A stretch of DNA of 64,000 bases, taken from assembly GCF_020882245.1 (NCBI RefSeq), contig NC_083597.1, positions 53,980,152 through 54,044,151 on the forward strand, written 5' to 3'. Of the stretch, positions 29,801-44,800 are shown piece by piece (the stretch's first letter is position 1; each line of letters opens with the position of its first letter). The notes under the pieces were generated by a model, which saw only the letters and a program-made list of their open reading frames with translations, was not told where the DNA came from and did no database searches. This stretch comes from Rhopalosiphum padi (Eukaryota > Arthropoda > Insecta > Hemiptera > Aphididae). The position numbers and the translations under genes were made by a program.

Positions 29801-32800
29801 AAATCAATTAAACTTAAAATCAATTGAATGATTTATGGGTTCACTATTATCATCTAATACTGCGGTATCTTTATTTCCGATACTATTGGTATTTTTTAAT
29901 TTAAGCTCGAAGAATGAATAGTATTCCCTTTTAATTCCAAACCAGCAAAATACTTCAATATCTTAGAAAACATACTAATCATTTAAAATTGTTGTTTTTT
30001 TTTTTTTTTATAGATTATACTATTCTTCATTTTAGTATTTCACTAAAATTATTATTTATCAGTTTGTTTAAGCTCCTTATATCCTAAGATATTCCTTAGT
30101 TCATGATAAAAAAAAAATAACTTCTAAATACAATGACTACAGACGAGAGACGGCGTAGTATTACGAAAAGAAAAATACGTTTTTTCCTGTATGTGAGAAA
30201 TACGTGCGGTCGCCACTGTCGAGTTTCGACAACGATAAAATAATAATACAATAATATACTTCTCTGAGGGGGGAAAGCGACTACTAGCACATGTGAGAAG
30301 CATTTTGCCCCTTTCACGGGTCCGCTCTTCTCTTTCTCTCTCTGTCTAGCCCGCGCGTCCTGCAGTCCTCTCGGTTGCAGCCGCAGCAGTGTCACGGTAC
30401 GTTGGTCCGGGTGACAGGTCGCCGCCGCCACGTCCTTCCTTCCTCCCCATCCAATCGTCGCGCCACCGCCACCGACGACCAAACAGTTGCCTTTTCACCG
30501 GCAACAAATTATCGTTGTTTTCACACCGGTCCTCTTCGACCGTACTTTTTTCCGCTTTTTGTCTCTACCCTCCTTTTCATTTCTTTTTTCTCTACACACG
30601 CACACACACACTCAATTTATCCCACCATTTAAACAATATGGCCGTCATTGTCTTCGTCGTTGCCCAAGGACGACGCCCATCACATGCTCGTCACACTTTA
30701 TAAATATATATTATTATAGGTAGTAGTTTATTATTATTGTAACATATATTATTATGATATGCCAAACCGGAACCGCGTGTATACTTAACATATATTATCG
30801 GTATGTTTACCATCATTTTGTATGTGCAGTATCCTATCTAACATGTACCTACCCGGAGGATTTAATGATAATTTAAATTATAAACTAAGTAATTTTGTTC
30901 ATGACTTTCAGACTATACACTCAGTAGTTAGGCATACGTTTAAATAAAAATAGCAGCATGTATGATTAATTATAGGTAATTTACAAATTTGTATCTGGAT
31001 CGACGAAATATTTTACATATTACCAATGTGTAGTAAGTAATACACAAAATAAGAATACGGTAAATACCTATAACAGTAAAATAATATACGTGATTCAATT
31101 ATATACACATAAATTGTATACTACGAGTATATTTATATATTATATTCCTTATACCTATCCAAATGTTCTGCATAGGGATTAAGAGTAAGACAAATAAAAA
31201 ATAAACTATAAAAATCATTAAATTTATGAGATTGCATCCAAAAGCCACACACTATTTTTAATTTACTAACCAGATGTATATTATAATAAGCACCGAAAAC
31301 TACCCAAAATGGAAAAATTATTTATAATTTCAAAGAAAATTAAATAAATTGTTATTATAACATGTAAAAAAATATATTAAATTATTATGTAATGATTGTG
31401 ATAAGTAGGTAGTTAGCTGACGATAATTTTTTATTTAAATACATGTATTAAGAATATATTTTAAAGTTAAAAAACTATGCGTTTTAAATTTTAATATTAT
31501 AAAATACATGATTTTTAGATAGAAAACATAATACCAATAAATGCCCCCCCCCCCCAAAAAAAAAAAAATAAGAACTAATTTCCATCTAGCCAGATATGAT
31601 ATCTTGCTGGACAGTGAACAAAGTATAGAGAACAGATCATTAGAAGATTTTTTCTATGATTTATCACGACGAAATGCCGTTTGTGTATAATTAAATGAAC
31701 TCTGAATATGATGTTTAAGTTAAAAATAAAATGTATGAAATTTTTTTATATATAAATACATAAATATATATGTGTTAATAGTCGTAGATTAATGAACTAA
31801 GACATGATATCTTTAAGTAAGTAAGCGTGTGTGTGTGTGCGTATAAGATAATATGCTCGGTGAGTTTAGCAACAGTATCTACTATTTATTGCGGCGGTGG
31901 TATTCGGTTATGCTACTACGTTTACTTCTTTTAAGACTTCAACGTCTACAGTAACATGCAAGGATCACTATGTACGAATGTCGAATAACTCAATTTACTA
32001 TTAGACTTTTTTTTCTGTAGAAATATATTTTTTTAAATAAATACTGACAAAATTACTTTAATACTTATAAAATACCAAATGTGTTGTAGGCTTGTAGCTA
32101 TTATTATCGAAATCAAAAAAATATAATATTATACCCGAATGTAGAAAGTTATGAAATAATTGGGAAAGTGAAGTACGACGTGAGAGATTGAAGATTGTCT
32201 ATTAAGCGAATTTCGTTACAAAATTTACCCGATAATAGTCGATATTATGCTTTATATGTAATATATAGATCGATAGTTAAGAGCTAACAAAATTTCGTAT
32301 AAACCACTCGCGTTACAGTGTAAACTGCGAGTATAGTATTATGATAGATTAGACCGTGTACTGTATAATGTGATTGCATTAATTTATTTGTTCCTAAAAA
32401 TAATCTCCCAAACGCAGATATAGTCGATGATACTATAGCATATTATACATACATACAACAAGCGTACATCAGGTAAGCATTGCAAATATATACAATATTA
32501 TATAGTAATGCGTGTGTGTATAATAGTAGATATATAAGGCCATAGGGGTAAATGTAATATATTATAATAGTATTTGGTTAAACAGTGACTTAACGTCGTG
32601 TGGGCACACTCGAAATGTGTGAAACTGCCCCCGAGTGCATACATCGGGACACCCCTCGCGTCATTGCACACACATACATAATGATATTTCATAATGGAAT
32701 AATAATATATGCGTTGACCTCGTATATACAGTCGTTGTGTAGACATGCCAAAACCGCATATATTGTATACGGGACGTGTATCGAGTGTACATTTATTCTA

Positions 32801-35800
32801 CGAGTCATCGGAACAACGGTTCGGTTTAGGTAACGTACGTTGCGGATTTTATTAAATTACAAACTGTGTCGGACAAAATATACATACGGTATGCGCTTAT
32901 GTATATAATATAAACCCACCCCGATAATAATATTAAACACGCGGGCGCGACGGGCTCGCACTCCAGAGGGTGTGTGTTTTGGCAAACGATTGTTGTGCGT
33001 ATAATATAATAATAATGTGTAATTTTTTTTTCTCTCTGTCACTCCGTCTCTCTCGACGACTCTTATAATAACATATACACGTGTGTACATATATACATGT
33101 ACAGACCGCAGACTATTACCGTTGCATCATCATTGTGCACGTATTACTATTATCGTGTACATATATTATATATTATACAATTCGTATGGGCGGAATAGGG
33201 GGCGTGCGCATTGTGTCTTGCACCGCTATATACACACACGCGTTCGCGCGCGCGTACTTCGCGGCGGCGAGTGCATTAAAAACGTATAATACTAAATAAA
33301 AATACGATTCGGACATCAGCTGCGGCCCGAGAGGGCGCCGGGACGAGTGGCTTTTTGACTTTTTTTTGAGAAAAAAAAAATGTATATATACATAATATTA
33401 TATTATACATTATGTTATTGTACAGCATCCCGAGAATTCGCGGGCGCACTACACTGTGTGTATACGATTCGCATTATCGTTTTATGTATGTACATACGTA
33501 TATAACACTACACAAAGGACGTTACATAAACGCGTGACAATGGACCGCAGCGATCGGTTAAGACCCGAAAACACGTATAATATAATATAGGCGCATAAGG
33601 GAGTAAGGGACTGCTGCTGACTCGACTCGTCGTCGTCGTCGTCGTTTTTGTGTTTATTCGATTATTATTTTTTTTGGCATACAAATTTTACACACACGCG
33701 CACACACATATATACACATATAACCCATATTTTAATATAATACACGTCCTATAATGCAGATGAGCAGATGGCGGCGGGACGACGTTGTTCCGGCATTTAT
33801 ATACTTAAATATATTGCTGCAGTTTATATGTATATGTTCACGCGCGTATTGTATATATTACTATATTATATTCTATTATATTATGTTATATATTATTACA
33901 AACACACACACACACACATCTATATTTATATATTATATCGGATACAATATAATGTCGCGGCTGCGCGTATACTATACGTCTTTCGACATGTAATAATATA
34001 ATATATGGGTATGTACGATCAAAGTCAAAGACGCGGAATAATTACAAGCTAACCGCTTTAATACGACGGCGGCGACGGCAGCGGCGGCGGCGGTCTCTCT
34101 GGGGGAGGGCAGCGATGACATATCCGAATGAATTATTATAGACATCCCGAGATTTCTATACATCTATATGTTTATATATATATATATAATATAATGTATA
34201 TTATCGTGTACGTACGCTCTACATACTACATGTACGATGTGTTGTGTATATATATATATATATATATTGTGCGTGTGTGAGAGTGTGCTTGCTATGTATA
34301 TACACTTATATTATTATTATATACAATCGTGGGATTCGTATTATATTCCATGTTATGTGATAGAATATTAACGAATTACACGTAAACACGGTGTATATAA
34401 CAATCGATTAAATTGAAAAAATAATAACAGTAATGTACCGCAATTACATGTATTTACAACACGACACACGCTTATGTCGGATACATAATATTATGGTCTA
34501 CAGATCACAACAGCGCGATGACAGTGACCTGCATCGTACTCAGTTCGTCGTATCGCAAATGTTGACCATCAATCGCATAAATATAATATGTTATATGAGC
34601 AAAACGTTTAATATTATACCTACCCACGCAGTGCAGACGCACGCTGTTATTCTGCCAGAGGCGTCAAGTATACATTATTAAATTACCTATACATATACCC
34701 CGCCACCATATGCTATAGCTGAAAATAATCTAAAATAACGTCTTGCATTGGTTGCTTCACTTGGATATAAATGTATATAGTTTACAATACAATTATTATA
34801 TTGATGATACTATATAATAGAGATGGGCCAATAAATTCTCCCCTATTTTCAAGCACGTGTTGTAACTATCCGCTATCGAAACGATAATATATTTTTTCAC
34901 CATTAACGACTAGTTTTTCAAAATGTTATGAAATCACCATATTATTTTATCCATCCACGATCCTCCACGATCAATTTTATAAATAATAATTTGTAATAAA
35001 ATTATAAGCTACAGTTAATTAATTACTCTACGTAATAAATTTATTCATTTTCATTTTCGTCTGCACTAATAATATAATATATAATTATACATTATTTTAA
35101 GCACCTTAAAAAGTTGTGAAGTATACACACATATAAGTGTATATTAAAATATGTAAATTTTATAGAAATATATAAATTATATATACCACACCATATAACA
35201 TATATAGGCCTTATAAGAATAGTCTTTATAGGTACCTGTATATATATACATTTAAATGTATGTGTGTGTGTGTGTATGTGTGTACATTATAATTTATTTA
35301 TTTTTACATTGAGGACAGTATAAATCGTTCATGTAACGGTAAAAATATACCGGTGCAATTTGCGCGTACCTTGACGTATTGGACGAATTCGTACTTTTCA
35401 CGAAAGTGTAAACTTTTGTTCTCGCATAAAGCATCTTCCACTATATGTCTTGACTTGTCTGCAGTTTTCTCCTGCAATCATAATTAAGTTATTGACGATA
35501 TATACATATATGTGTGCGTACTGTGTAAGACATTTAGGGAACATATTATAATTATTACAAATAATTAATTTTTTTCAAATAAATATACAGCAAATGGACG
35601 CGTATTTCATTCTCGCGAACATTATATATTTATATATCGCCCACGTGATGCTTATTATAGAGTATTACATTGCATAGGTAATACACGTAACTTTATACCT
35701 ACGTATTATCATAATAATCTCATAGTCGAAATCTCCACGCGCGTGTATACATAAGTGCTATACATTTTAAGTCGCACAGCCGTAAATTTTTAACGGCTGC

Positions 35801-38800
35801 TGGTTTTAGCGAGACCCTTAGCAGCTCCTCTGAACACAAACATTATAAAACATATATATACTTTATATTATGCGTTTTGCCCGAACAAGGAAAACATCAA
35901 ATGTGGACCATTCATATTAGACTAACGAACGATTGACATCTTTAATAGATCTGTTGAGACCAAATACAGATCGACTTTATACGCATTATCGCCATTCATT
36001 TTTCTCGCCTTTCACTAGCTAAATCAAATTATCAAAACTTTCCAACGCTGTTTACAAATTTAGTAAAATCATTTTTATACGATTATGTGTGTATACATGA
36101 ATATATTCTCAATATTATGTTTCTTATCCCGCGTGAATTGTGTAGAACCTAATGTCCTATACCAGTGTATAATTTATTACACGTGATAATGCTAACATTT
36201 CTAACCATTAACATTGAAAACGTTTATAATGTTCATACATATATGCAACGAAATATAATTAAAAATATGTATATTACGATGTTTTAATCTGAATTATTTT
36301 TTTAATAGTATTTTTCAATTTTATATGATGATCAGTTATCAAATAGTTTTATTTTTACTACAAATATAATATTATTATGTACACTGTACATACGTTTAAA
36401 ATAGACAAAATAAATGTTGAAAATGATAAAAATTCACTCAAAGTTATATTACGGGCAGTCTACTAATCAAAGATTCAATATTAAACGAGTAAGTATACTA
36501 AATATTTCCTCTTATATATGCGTGTTATAAAAATATAATGATAATGTGATAGATCCAATGAATTGTACATTTCAAAACAAAACACAGATATCCTAGCTGC
36601 CATATAATATTATCATAGAGATATTTACGATTATGCAAAAATATATTCACTATAAACGTCTCATTTAATTAAGAGATGTTAGGTACTTACTTAGGTGTAT
36701 ACAATATCTAGGTAGGTAAAAAAAAATGTCTTCAATATTAAAATTAATGAGGCGAAAAATCATAAACTAGGTGCAAAACACTGCTCATATACATAAACAC
36801 TTCAAAATAATCGAAACATTTAAATTTAATGTGTTGGATATATTTTTTTTTTTATAGCTGTTAAAATGATGCCCATTAAATGTTTTACTGCAGCTACCGG
36901 TACTACTACTGTTTTACTTTAGTTGTTATACGACGCGCGCATTCATATACATGTCTACTGTGAGTGTATATATGCATATGTATATATGTATATGTCTGTG
37001 TGTAATATGTATAATGTGTTTTTATTTTCACATATATTTTCAGATTTGCTGAGCCACAGCATAGGCGGGGCCCTGAAAGTAGACGTAATCGTTTTCGGCG
37101 CAAACGTATTATTATAATATATACCTATAAACACTGCAACACAACCAGACGTAGCAGACAGTCACTACAATATTTACGGATTTTCGCACGTGATTTGTCC
37201 TATATTATGTTCCGAGATGCTGGTGGTGTAGACGCGTTATATTATAGTTATATGGGTTTTGGACCAGTAAGCGCATATATAATAGTACATAATATAAGAT
37301 GTATTTATATTATTATAGTTAGTTATTACATTTAACCGGGTCTAATACCGGAATACGGTAGTAAGTAACACTGTTTGGGATTAAATTCAATTATATAAAT
37401 AACATGATGGAACGACTCGAATCTCGAGTGGTAAAGCTGAGCGAATGGGGAGATAGGCGAGGGGAAGGTGGTGGAGAGTTGGAGACTAACTAAAATGCTT
37501 ATTTCGCATAAACAGGAAATTCAAAAAAATAAAATAAAATGAGGTAGAAAAAAATAATAAATAAAATCGTCGTCGGCAACATGTGATAGTACAAAAGCAG
37601 AGGATGTGGGCAATATTTCGTCGGGGACTTGCAGTGGACAACCGGTACCATATATTCCAAACGCAGCATGACTTATTAGCGTACTTTGAATATTTTTAAA
37701 TATACAATTTTTATTACACTTATTTTTTCCCTCCTTCCGAACACACGGGCCGGGCCGGGCGCGTTACAGACGCAGTTTAAAAGCCGCAAAGAAACGGCGG
37801 CCGCGGGCGAGAAGGTGACATCGATAAATAAAATCTACACCGGTTCGCCCAGTAAATAATATTAATAACGTCGCGGACGCCCGGGTGAATTGGACCGGCC
37901 ATATTATACAGGGTGTTCAAACGAGATTGGTTCGCACGCTGTTCATACTAAAATTAAATATTAAAAAAATAAAAAATAAAAAATGCTACACTCCAGTGAC
38001 CACTCTATCCCATGAAAAATGTCCAAACAAATGTTTATGTATTATAATACACACGTTTTCAGTTATAGTGACTTTGCAATATTAAAAGCTTATTAATTTA
38101 TTATAAATATTTAATATATTAAAGATACATTTTCGGTTTTATTCGAGAAGAGAGAATATAATTATAATTATGAGGAACAAATCTCCAAAACACGCCTGCT
38201 CTATAAAAAATATATTCGTGACGTTAAAAATGCCCTTAAATATCAACAATTCTTTCAAACAGTAAAATTAAAGGGAAAAAATAATAACACTCGATGTATA
38301 AAAACTCGATGAACACTGCATACGAATATCAAAATCCCGATGTTGTAAGAAAATTCTTTCATAGTGGCATTTGTGTACTCATTTAGTATAAAAGTATTTC
38401 TTTCTCCAAAAATCACGATGGCGAGTGCAATAATATTTTCATTACTTCTTGCACAAAATTACATTCGGGCATACTACAACTGACAGACGTCGTGGTAGTC
38501 AGTTTTTCTTACACAAGCGCGGACCATATTTTGTAGGTACATCATATCATATAATATATATTATAATCGACCGACATACTTAAGAAATGGATAATTATTA
38601 TTAAAATTGTCGAGGGTTTTAGTCATAATAAGACGCTAAAAATAATAAAATATCTACACGTATATACATGTACGACGGGAAGACGGTCAAAAATTGCATA
38701 TTGCCGAAATTCTTATCCACTTATATTACATATAATAAAACGACAAACGTCGAGTGATCCAGAAAAATGGGCGATGGCGTTTTTCACGGTTGCGCGTTAA

Positions 38801-41800
38801 AGATCTAAAACGTTGGAAAAACGACGCGCGAACATCCTGTATATATAATACACACATATATGCACACGGTTCGGTGCAGGCGTATAGCGGCGCGTACACA
38901 AACACGCACACACACTTACAAACACATTAAAGACGTGTAGAACAGGAGTCACGCGGTTATAATATATATAATAACATGCGCACCGGCCACAGGTATTTAT
39001 AAGTATGTAAGTGTGTAATACGTGTGCATATATCATACACGCACACACACATCACGCGCAGTGTCACACAGACACATATATGTATACTATATATATACAT
39101 ACATATTATGTGTACCGCGTACGCACATCTCTCAGAGCTATATAACGCCTACCCGACACACACACACTCTTGCAGTGGCATATACCTATATATACATTTA
39201 AACATTTTGTACATTTATATATACGCTATTATGTGTATAATAATATGAGCGTTGTTGGGCCGTTTGTAAAACACGATAATAATAAATTTTTTTCGTTTAC
39301 GTTTTTTTTTTTTTTGTCCTCAGCTCTCCGTATGTATAGACGCGACGGCGGCGTCCGCAGCAACCGCAAAGTATCGCTGTTGCTGCTGCCGTCGTGGATC
39401 GCGGGGTCCATTCATTATTATACACGCACACACACACATATGTATATTGTATATATTATTATGTGTGTATGTACCGATTTCACGACGAGGACACCACCGC
39501 CGATGGCACACGTGATGTTATAACCACCGCCGACAGAGCGAGAGGATTAAACATCTGCCCTTCAACACACAACACACACGCGACTATCGCGCACACGGTC
39601 CACGGTCCGTTGAACAACCATGTCACCCTGTATACACACAGACGCATAGGTTAGATGTGAGTGTGACTGTCGTGTGTGTGTGTGTGTGTGTGTTTTATTG
39701 TACTCGCACGCATCCCGGGACTTATCAACCGGAATAATAATGATGCGCGCAAAGAATACGCGTGTATAATATCCCTAATATACGGCTTGTAAAACGAAGT
39801 CAACACGAAACGCCACAGTAATAAGTACGCGCGAACGCCGGACGCGTTGTCGACGGTTTCGCGGGTTGGTTATTGACAAATCCGTACACGATACGCCCGA
39901 GCAAAAACATATACGCGCGATACGAACGAAATATTTATAACTAATTATACGGTTACATATAGTGTTTTCTCTTAGCGATTAATAACGAGTGCCAAAATAA
40001 CACAAAAAACTACCCTTCGCGTACTCTACAATAATATGATAATAATATATCGCTGATAGGTTTCGGACGAGTGTTGGACGCTCGTGTTTTCAGTTTGACG
40101 TCACGTGTGTCTACTTTTTAATCCGAAACGGATGATTAGACGAATTATAATCGCCTAACCACCCCAAAAAGCATATTGATCGTTAGACACAACCATTGTT
40201 ATCATGTAAATCGATTATTTGTTATAAAGACCAGCAAAAATACCTATGCTATTAAAATATTATATTAATTGATCGAATTACATAATGTTTGTTCGAATTA
40301 AAAATTTGTATATGTACGAGTGTATATGACTAATCTACGCGCCTAGAGCATATTTTATATTATTTATCTATCCTGTGCATTTTCTTTGAATATTGAGCAA
40401 AAAAAAAACATATAAATGTAATTTAAAAAACCTATATATGTTATATCTACCACCTAAAATGTGTAAATATACGAATATAATATGAACTTTGTAATACTTA
40501 TACATACCTATATAGGTATACTAAATAAAATATAGTTTAAAGTTAAATTTCAATGAGTTTAAGAAAAAAATTGTAAAATATTTCAACTACCTATTCAATT
40601 TGCTAATAATTATTAAAAATATTATCAGAGACATTTATTTAATAAGATTAATATATAGTTACGTCCAATGTTATAAAACGTTATCGTTTATTTTTTTAAT
40701 TGATAAGATTATTTTTTTTGTTACTATAATATTATAGTTTATGAATTGTCAAGATTGTTTATTTATATAGGCTTATAGGTCTTGGATTTTAATTTACTCA
40801 AAACGAAACAAGGGAAGAATATTAAACACGTCATATGTCCATTATCAAATATATATAAAGTCCCCAAGGTGAGATTTAATTGAATTATACAACGTGCGAA
40901 TCGTATGGACTAAAATAGTAAAATATACCTATTCTATATTAACATGAAAAATGTATGAGATTAAAAATAAATATATAATATTATAATTGTTTACATACAC
41001 ATATACACATATTAATATTAATTATTATTAATATATAAAATTACAATGTAAAATATGATAATAACTTAAAACTATAGACGCGTGTATGTTATATTTAACA
41101 GTATTATATTATATACATATATAATATATGTATTAAAATAATATTGTTAGAGGCTTATTATGTATCTATGAGTATATGACGTTTGTGTGACGATTACAAA
41201 TCAATCACAACTGTATATTACCACAGTGTGTGAGAATATAAATACAGTGAAATAATAAAATTAAGATAATGAATTACCAAACATTGAAACACTTGAACAA
41301 ACTATAGGTATACCTATTATATTATAATGTACATATTATATAGTCGTGATTTGTATTCAGTAGTCACTACTGGGGGTTTAAAATTTATACAAACATATTA
41401 TAATGTGTTCGATATGACGAATACGAAAAAATATAAAATATTAGTATAGATGATATGTGTATTATACATAAGTATTCCTACGTAAACGTTAATATTCAGA
41501 GGCTGTGAACGTCGGTCACATACTATAGATATACAAAAGGAATATATAGGCCTGCTGCAATATATCTGCAGTGTATAGTTTGCCGTTAACAGCATTAAAT
41601 CAATAATAAATAATCATCGCGCGAAAATCGTACCTTCCGTAAAATGTAACTCCGTGGGTTTTGATATGATCAGGTTTAAATACCTTGCAAAATTAAAATT
41701 TGTAAAAGATGTATTTATGTAGTATATTATACGGATATAACACTATTGTATGACAGTATATATATCTATGCAATAACGTAGTGTTTTCACTGTGTGCACA

Positions 41801-44800
41801 ATTTTCCACTGAGTGTAGGTATTTATATATGCATTTAGGAACTTATGAAACAGACACGACCAGTTACATAAAATGGGAGGAATCAAAAAACGCCCCGTAA
41901 AATCTTGCCCCACGAAAAAAACGCAATTTCTTCCCCTATGGGTCGACGCCAATGCGACAACCCTTCGTCGCAACGTAAGTATATTATATATATTATTTAT
42001 ATATATAGCCACAATAAACGCGTATTTCATCGGTATCAATATATTATATGAAGTACAATTTATACATATTCGTACATAGAATCATGTCTCCGTTTCTTGC
42101 GGTATAAACAAAAATATAATAATTTATCCACCTAAGTATTTGATATCGCCGAATATACACACCAAATAAGTATACTGAAAAATAATATATATTTTTCAAA
42201 TGTTATATTAAAAGTTTTGACTTCACGTATTTTATTACAATATTATAATAGTTTCGAAACAAATATAAGTGGGTGAAGGGTGATTTGTTTAACAGTCGAA
42301 TCAGTGGATACTCGTTGTTCTAAAAAAACTGTTTTTAATATTTTCTTTGCAGATCTTAAAATGATGTAACATTAAATACTATGCATATATAATAATAATA
42401 TATTTCTAATGTTTTCACACTTGGACCTACACTATATCAATTTATAGTTGCTAAATGAAAATTGTCATATGTATCAACTAAAAATCGATATATTCAACAA
42501 TCTATGTTTTTAATTTCATAAACTGATTCCTAACGATAGCTTTGTGCTTATTAATAGAGAACTAAATGTACAGAAAATATCAAGATGAATTAATAAAATC
42601 GAATTAAATGTGTGGTGCAGCTATATAAACGTATTCAAAAGATGATGAGCTAGAACGATAGAATAACAAACGAAAAAGTACTGTAAATAATCAATTAGAA
42701 TAGGTTAATAATAGATATTTAATATGAAAACAATAAAATTTAAAAGGTAAGGCTATATTTTGAAACAAATAGCCCAATACGGATAGTTCTTAAAGGGGAC
42801 CATACCAGAGACCATTCATAAACAAACTTTTTATCACAAATCCGCAAAGAACTGGTCCTAAAATATGAAAATATTAAAATTAAAATAGAATATAGAGATA
42901 GTGTAGAAGAGTTTTAACTGTTTTAAGAAGGCAATACCAACTGTAGATTTAAAAACTTAAAGGAGAAATATCGAGACAAAAATGCATATATAAAATGTAT
43001 ACGTATTGATATTATATACATATTAAATATAGATTATTTGACATTAGAACGCAGTTTGCTTATAAATTATAATTTAAAGTTCCAATAAGGTAACATGTAA
43101 AGTTGTAATTTTGGTAGATTTAAAACAACTTCGCTCGTTCAAACTTCTAACGGATATTATTTTATTAATCAAAAAAACAATATTTATTAATATTCTATAT
43201 TTAATATTATTATTTTTATATTTCAGATCATCAAATTATAAATAGGTACATAGTTTTAATAAAAAAAAAACTGAAAATTGTTAGTATACCTTTGAAAATA
43301 TTATAATACTTTATACGTTCACCGTTAAAAAGAATCATTGTGTATAAGTATATTATATATATTTTATTATATTAAATAACACCCATATGTGCAACGCAAA
43401 TGACACAACATAATTGTGTATTATATATAGGCTGTATATTATAGTATAATAATAATAGTAATAGTAGTAGTAGTAGTAATAGTAATAGTAATAGTAATAG
43501 TAGTAGTAGTAGTAATAGTAATAGTAGTAGTAATAGTAATAGTAATAATAGTAGTTATAGTAGTATTAGTAGTAGTAGTAGTAGTAGTTGTATAGTAATA
43601 GCTAGTAGTATTAGTCATAGTAATGGTTATATATATCAGTAGTGATAGAAATATATAGTGTATTTTTACATCGGCATCGCTCCAAAGACGACGATGCCGC
43701 AAATGGAAAATTAATGAACACTACCTGTATGATAACCCGAACTAAATAATATATTTTATAAGCAGGAAATTTCTTTTTTTTTCGAATTGTGCTGGAGGAC
43801 TATATATGTGTATACATCTATAATATAAATAATATAGTACGGGACAAAAGGACAGACGCCGACCACACACGCCCAAACAAGTGCGCGCGTCCTGTACAAT
43901 ACCCAATTGTACATACGAGTACGTACACTAGTGTGTGTATATATGCAATGCGTGTACGATAGAATATAATATATATATATACCTATAACTATTACGGCTT
44001 ACACGTTTATACATATATATATTGTTGTAATACGGACGAGTAACATAACGACGAAGTCCGGTGAAGTATGAAAATTCGAATAATAATAATAATAATAATA
44101 ATGGTAATATATAAAATATACGCATTTCGTCGGATGCAATATATATCATATACCCGTACAGGTATACCGTAATAAAAAATAATAACACGTACACACTTAT
44201 ACATATATACAATGTAATAATGTGTATAATCCCAAGGCGCCTTCGAGTATAGTTCTCTCTCTATCTATATATCTATACATATATACGTTATATACAGTAT
44301 AATATAATAGTATATATATATATTTTATAAAGCGAGTTAATAGTCAGTACATCGCGGGCTCGTGTATATTAAAAGCATGCACATAGACTGCCGCACAGAC
44401 GTAATGGCGCGTATCATGTTGTTGTATATTAGATTTTCAAAATTCACCACGTTGCACGCATGCATAGACATTATAGTGTGTTTTAAACTTTCACAAAGAC
44501 TTAAGTATAATATATATTGGTGCTATAGCGTATGCACATTATAACCGATGCGGTTTCGCCAATGTGAAAATGAAATTTTAAAATTATATCGATATATATA
44601 TATATAATATAGTATATTGTTTAATATAGTTAAATACTAGTATTGATTACTTATATACTATATACAGTATACACATATGTTATTCAGATAAAATCGATAA
44701 AAACTTATACATTTCACTACAGTGCTGGATTAAGAACTTTAGCGCTCCAAAACTATTTCTTTTACGACGTCCCTTTATTTTCCACTAATATGACTGACAT

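Larger units (their letters stand above)
22458..35369 (-). other. Awh intron between the candidate cassette exon and LIM1
   Basis: A 12.9-kb stretch, part of a 28-kb intron if the cassette is skipped. It holds GC-rich islets near 25800-26110, 27890-28150, 30290-30550 and 33180-33350, CT/GAGA tracts at 26487, 30325 and 33029, and a C12A13 homopolymer at 31544. No exon was recognised. Confidence 0.75.

Noticed and set aside
34816..34990. TAGAGATGGGCCAATAA, like a hAT terminus
   Set aside because: No second terminus or 8-bp duplication was found.
37914..38540. CAGGGTGTTCAAACG after TA, like a Tc1/mariner terminus
   Set aside because: I found no matching inverted end (GAACACCCTG) downstream, so an element cannot be bounded.
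43439..43702. Thr/Ile-rich minus-strand open frame
   Set aside because: It is the reverse reading of the TAG/TAA trinucleotide array.
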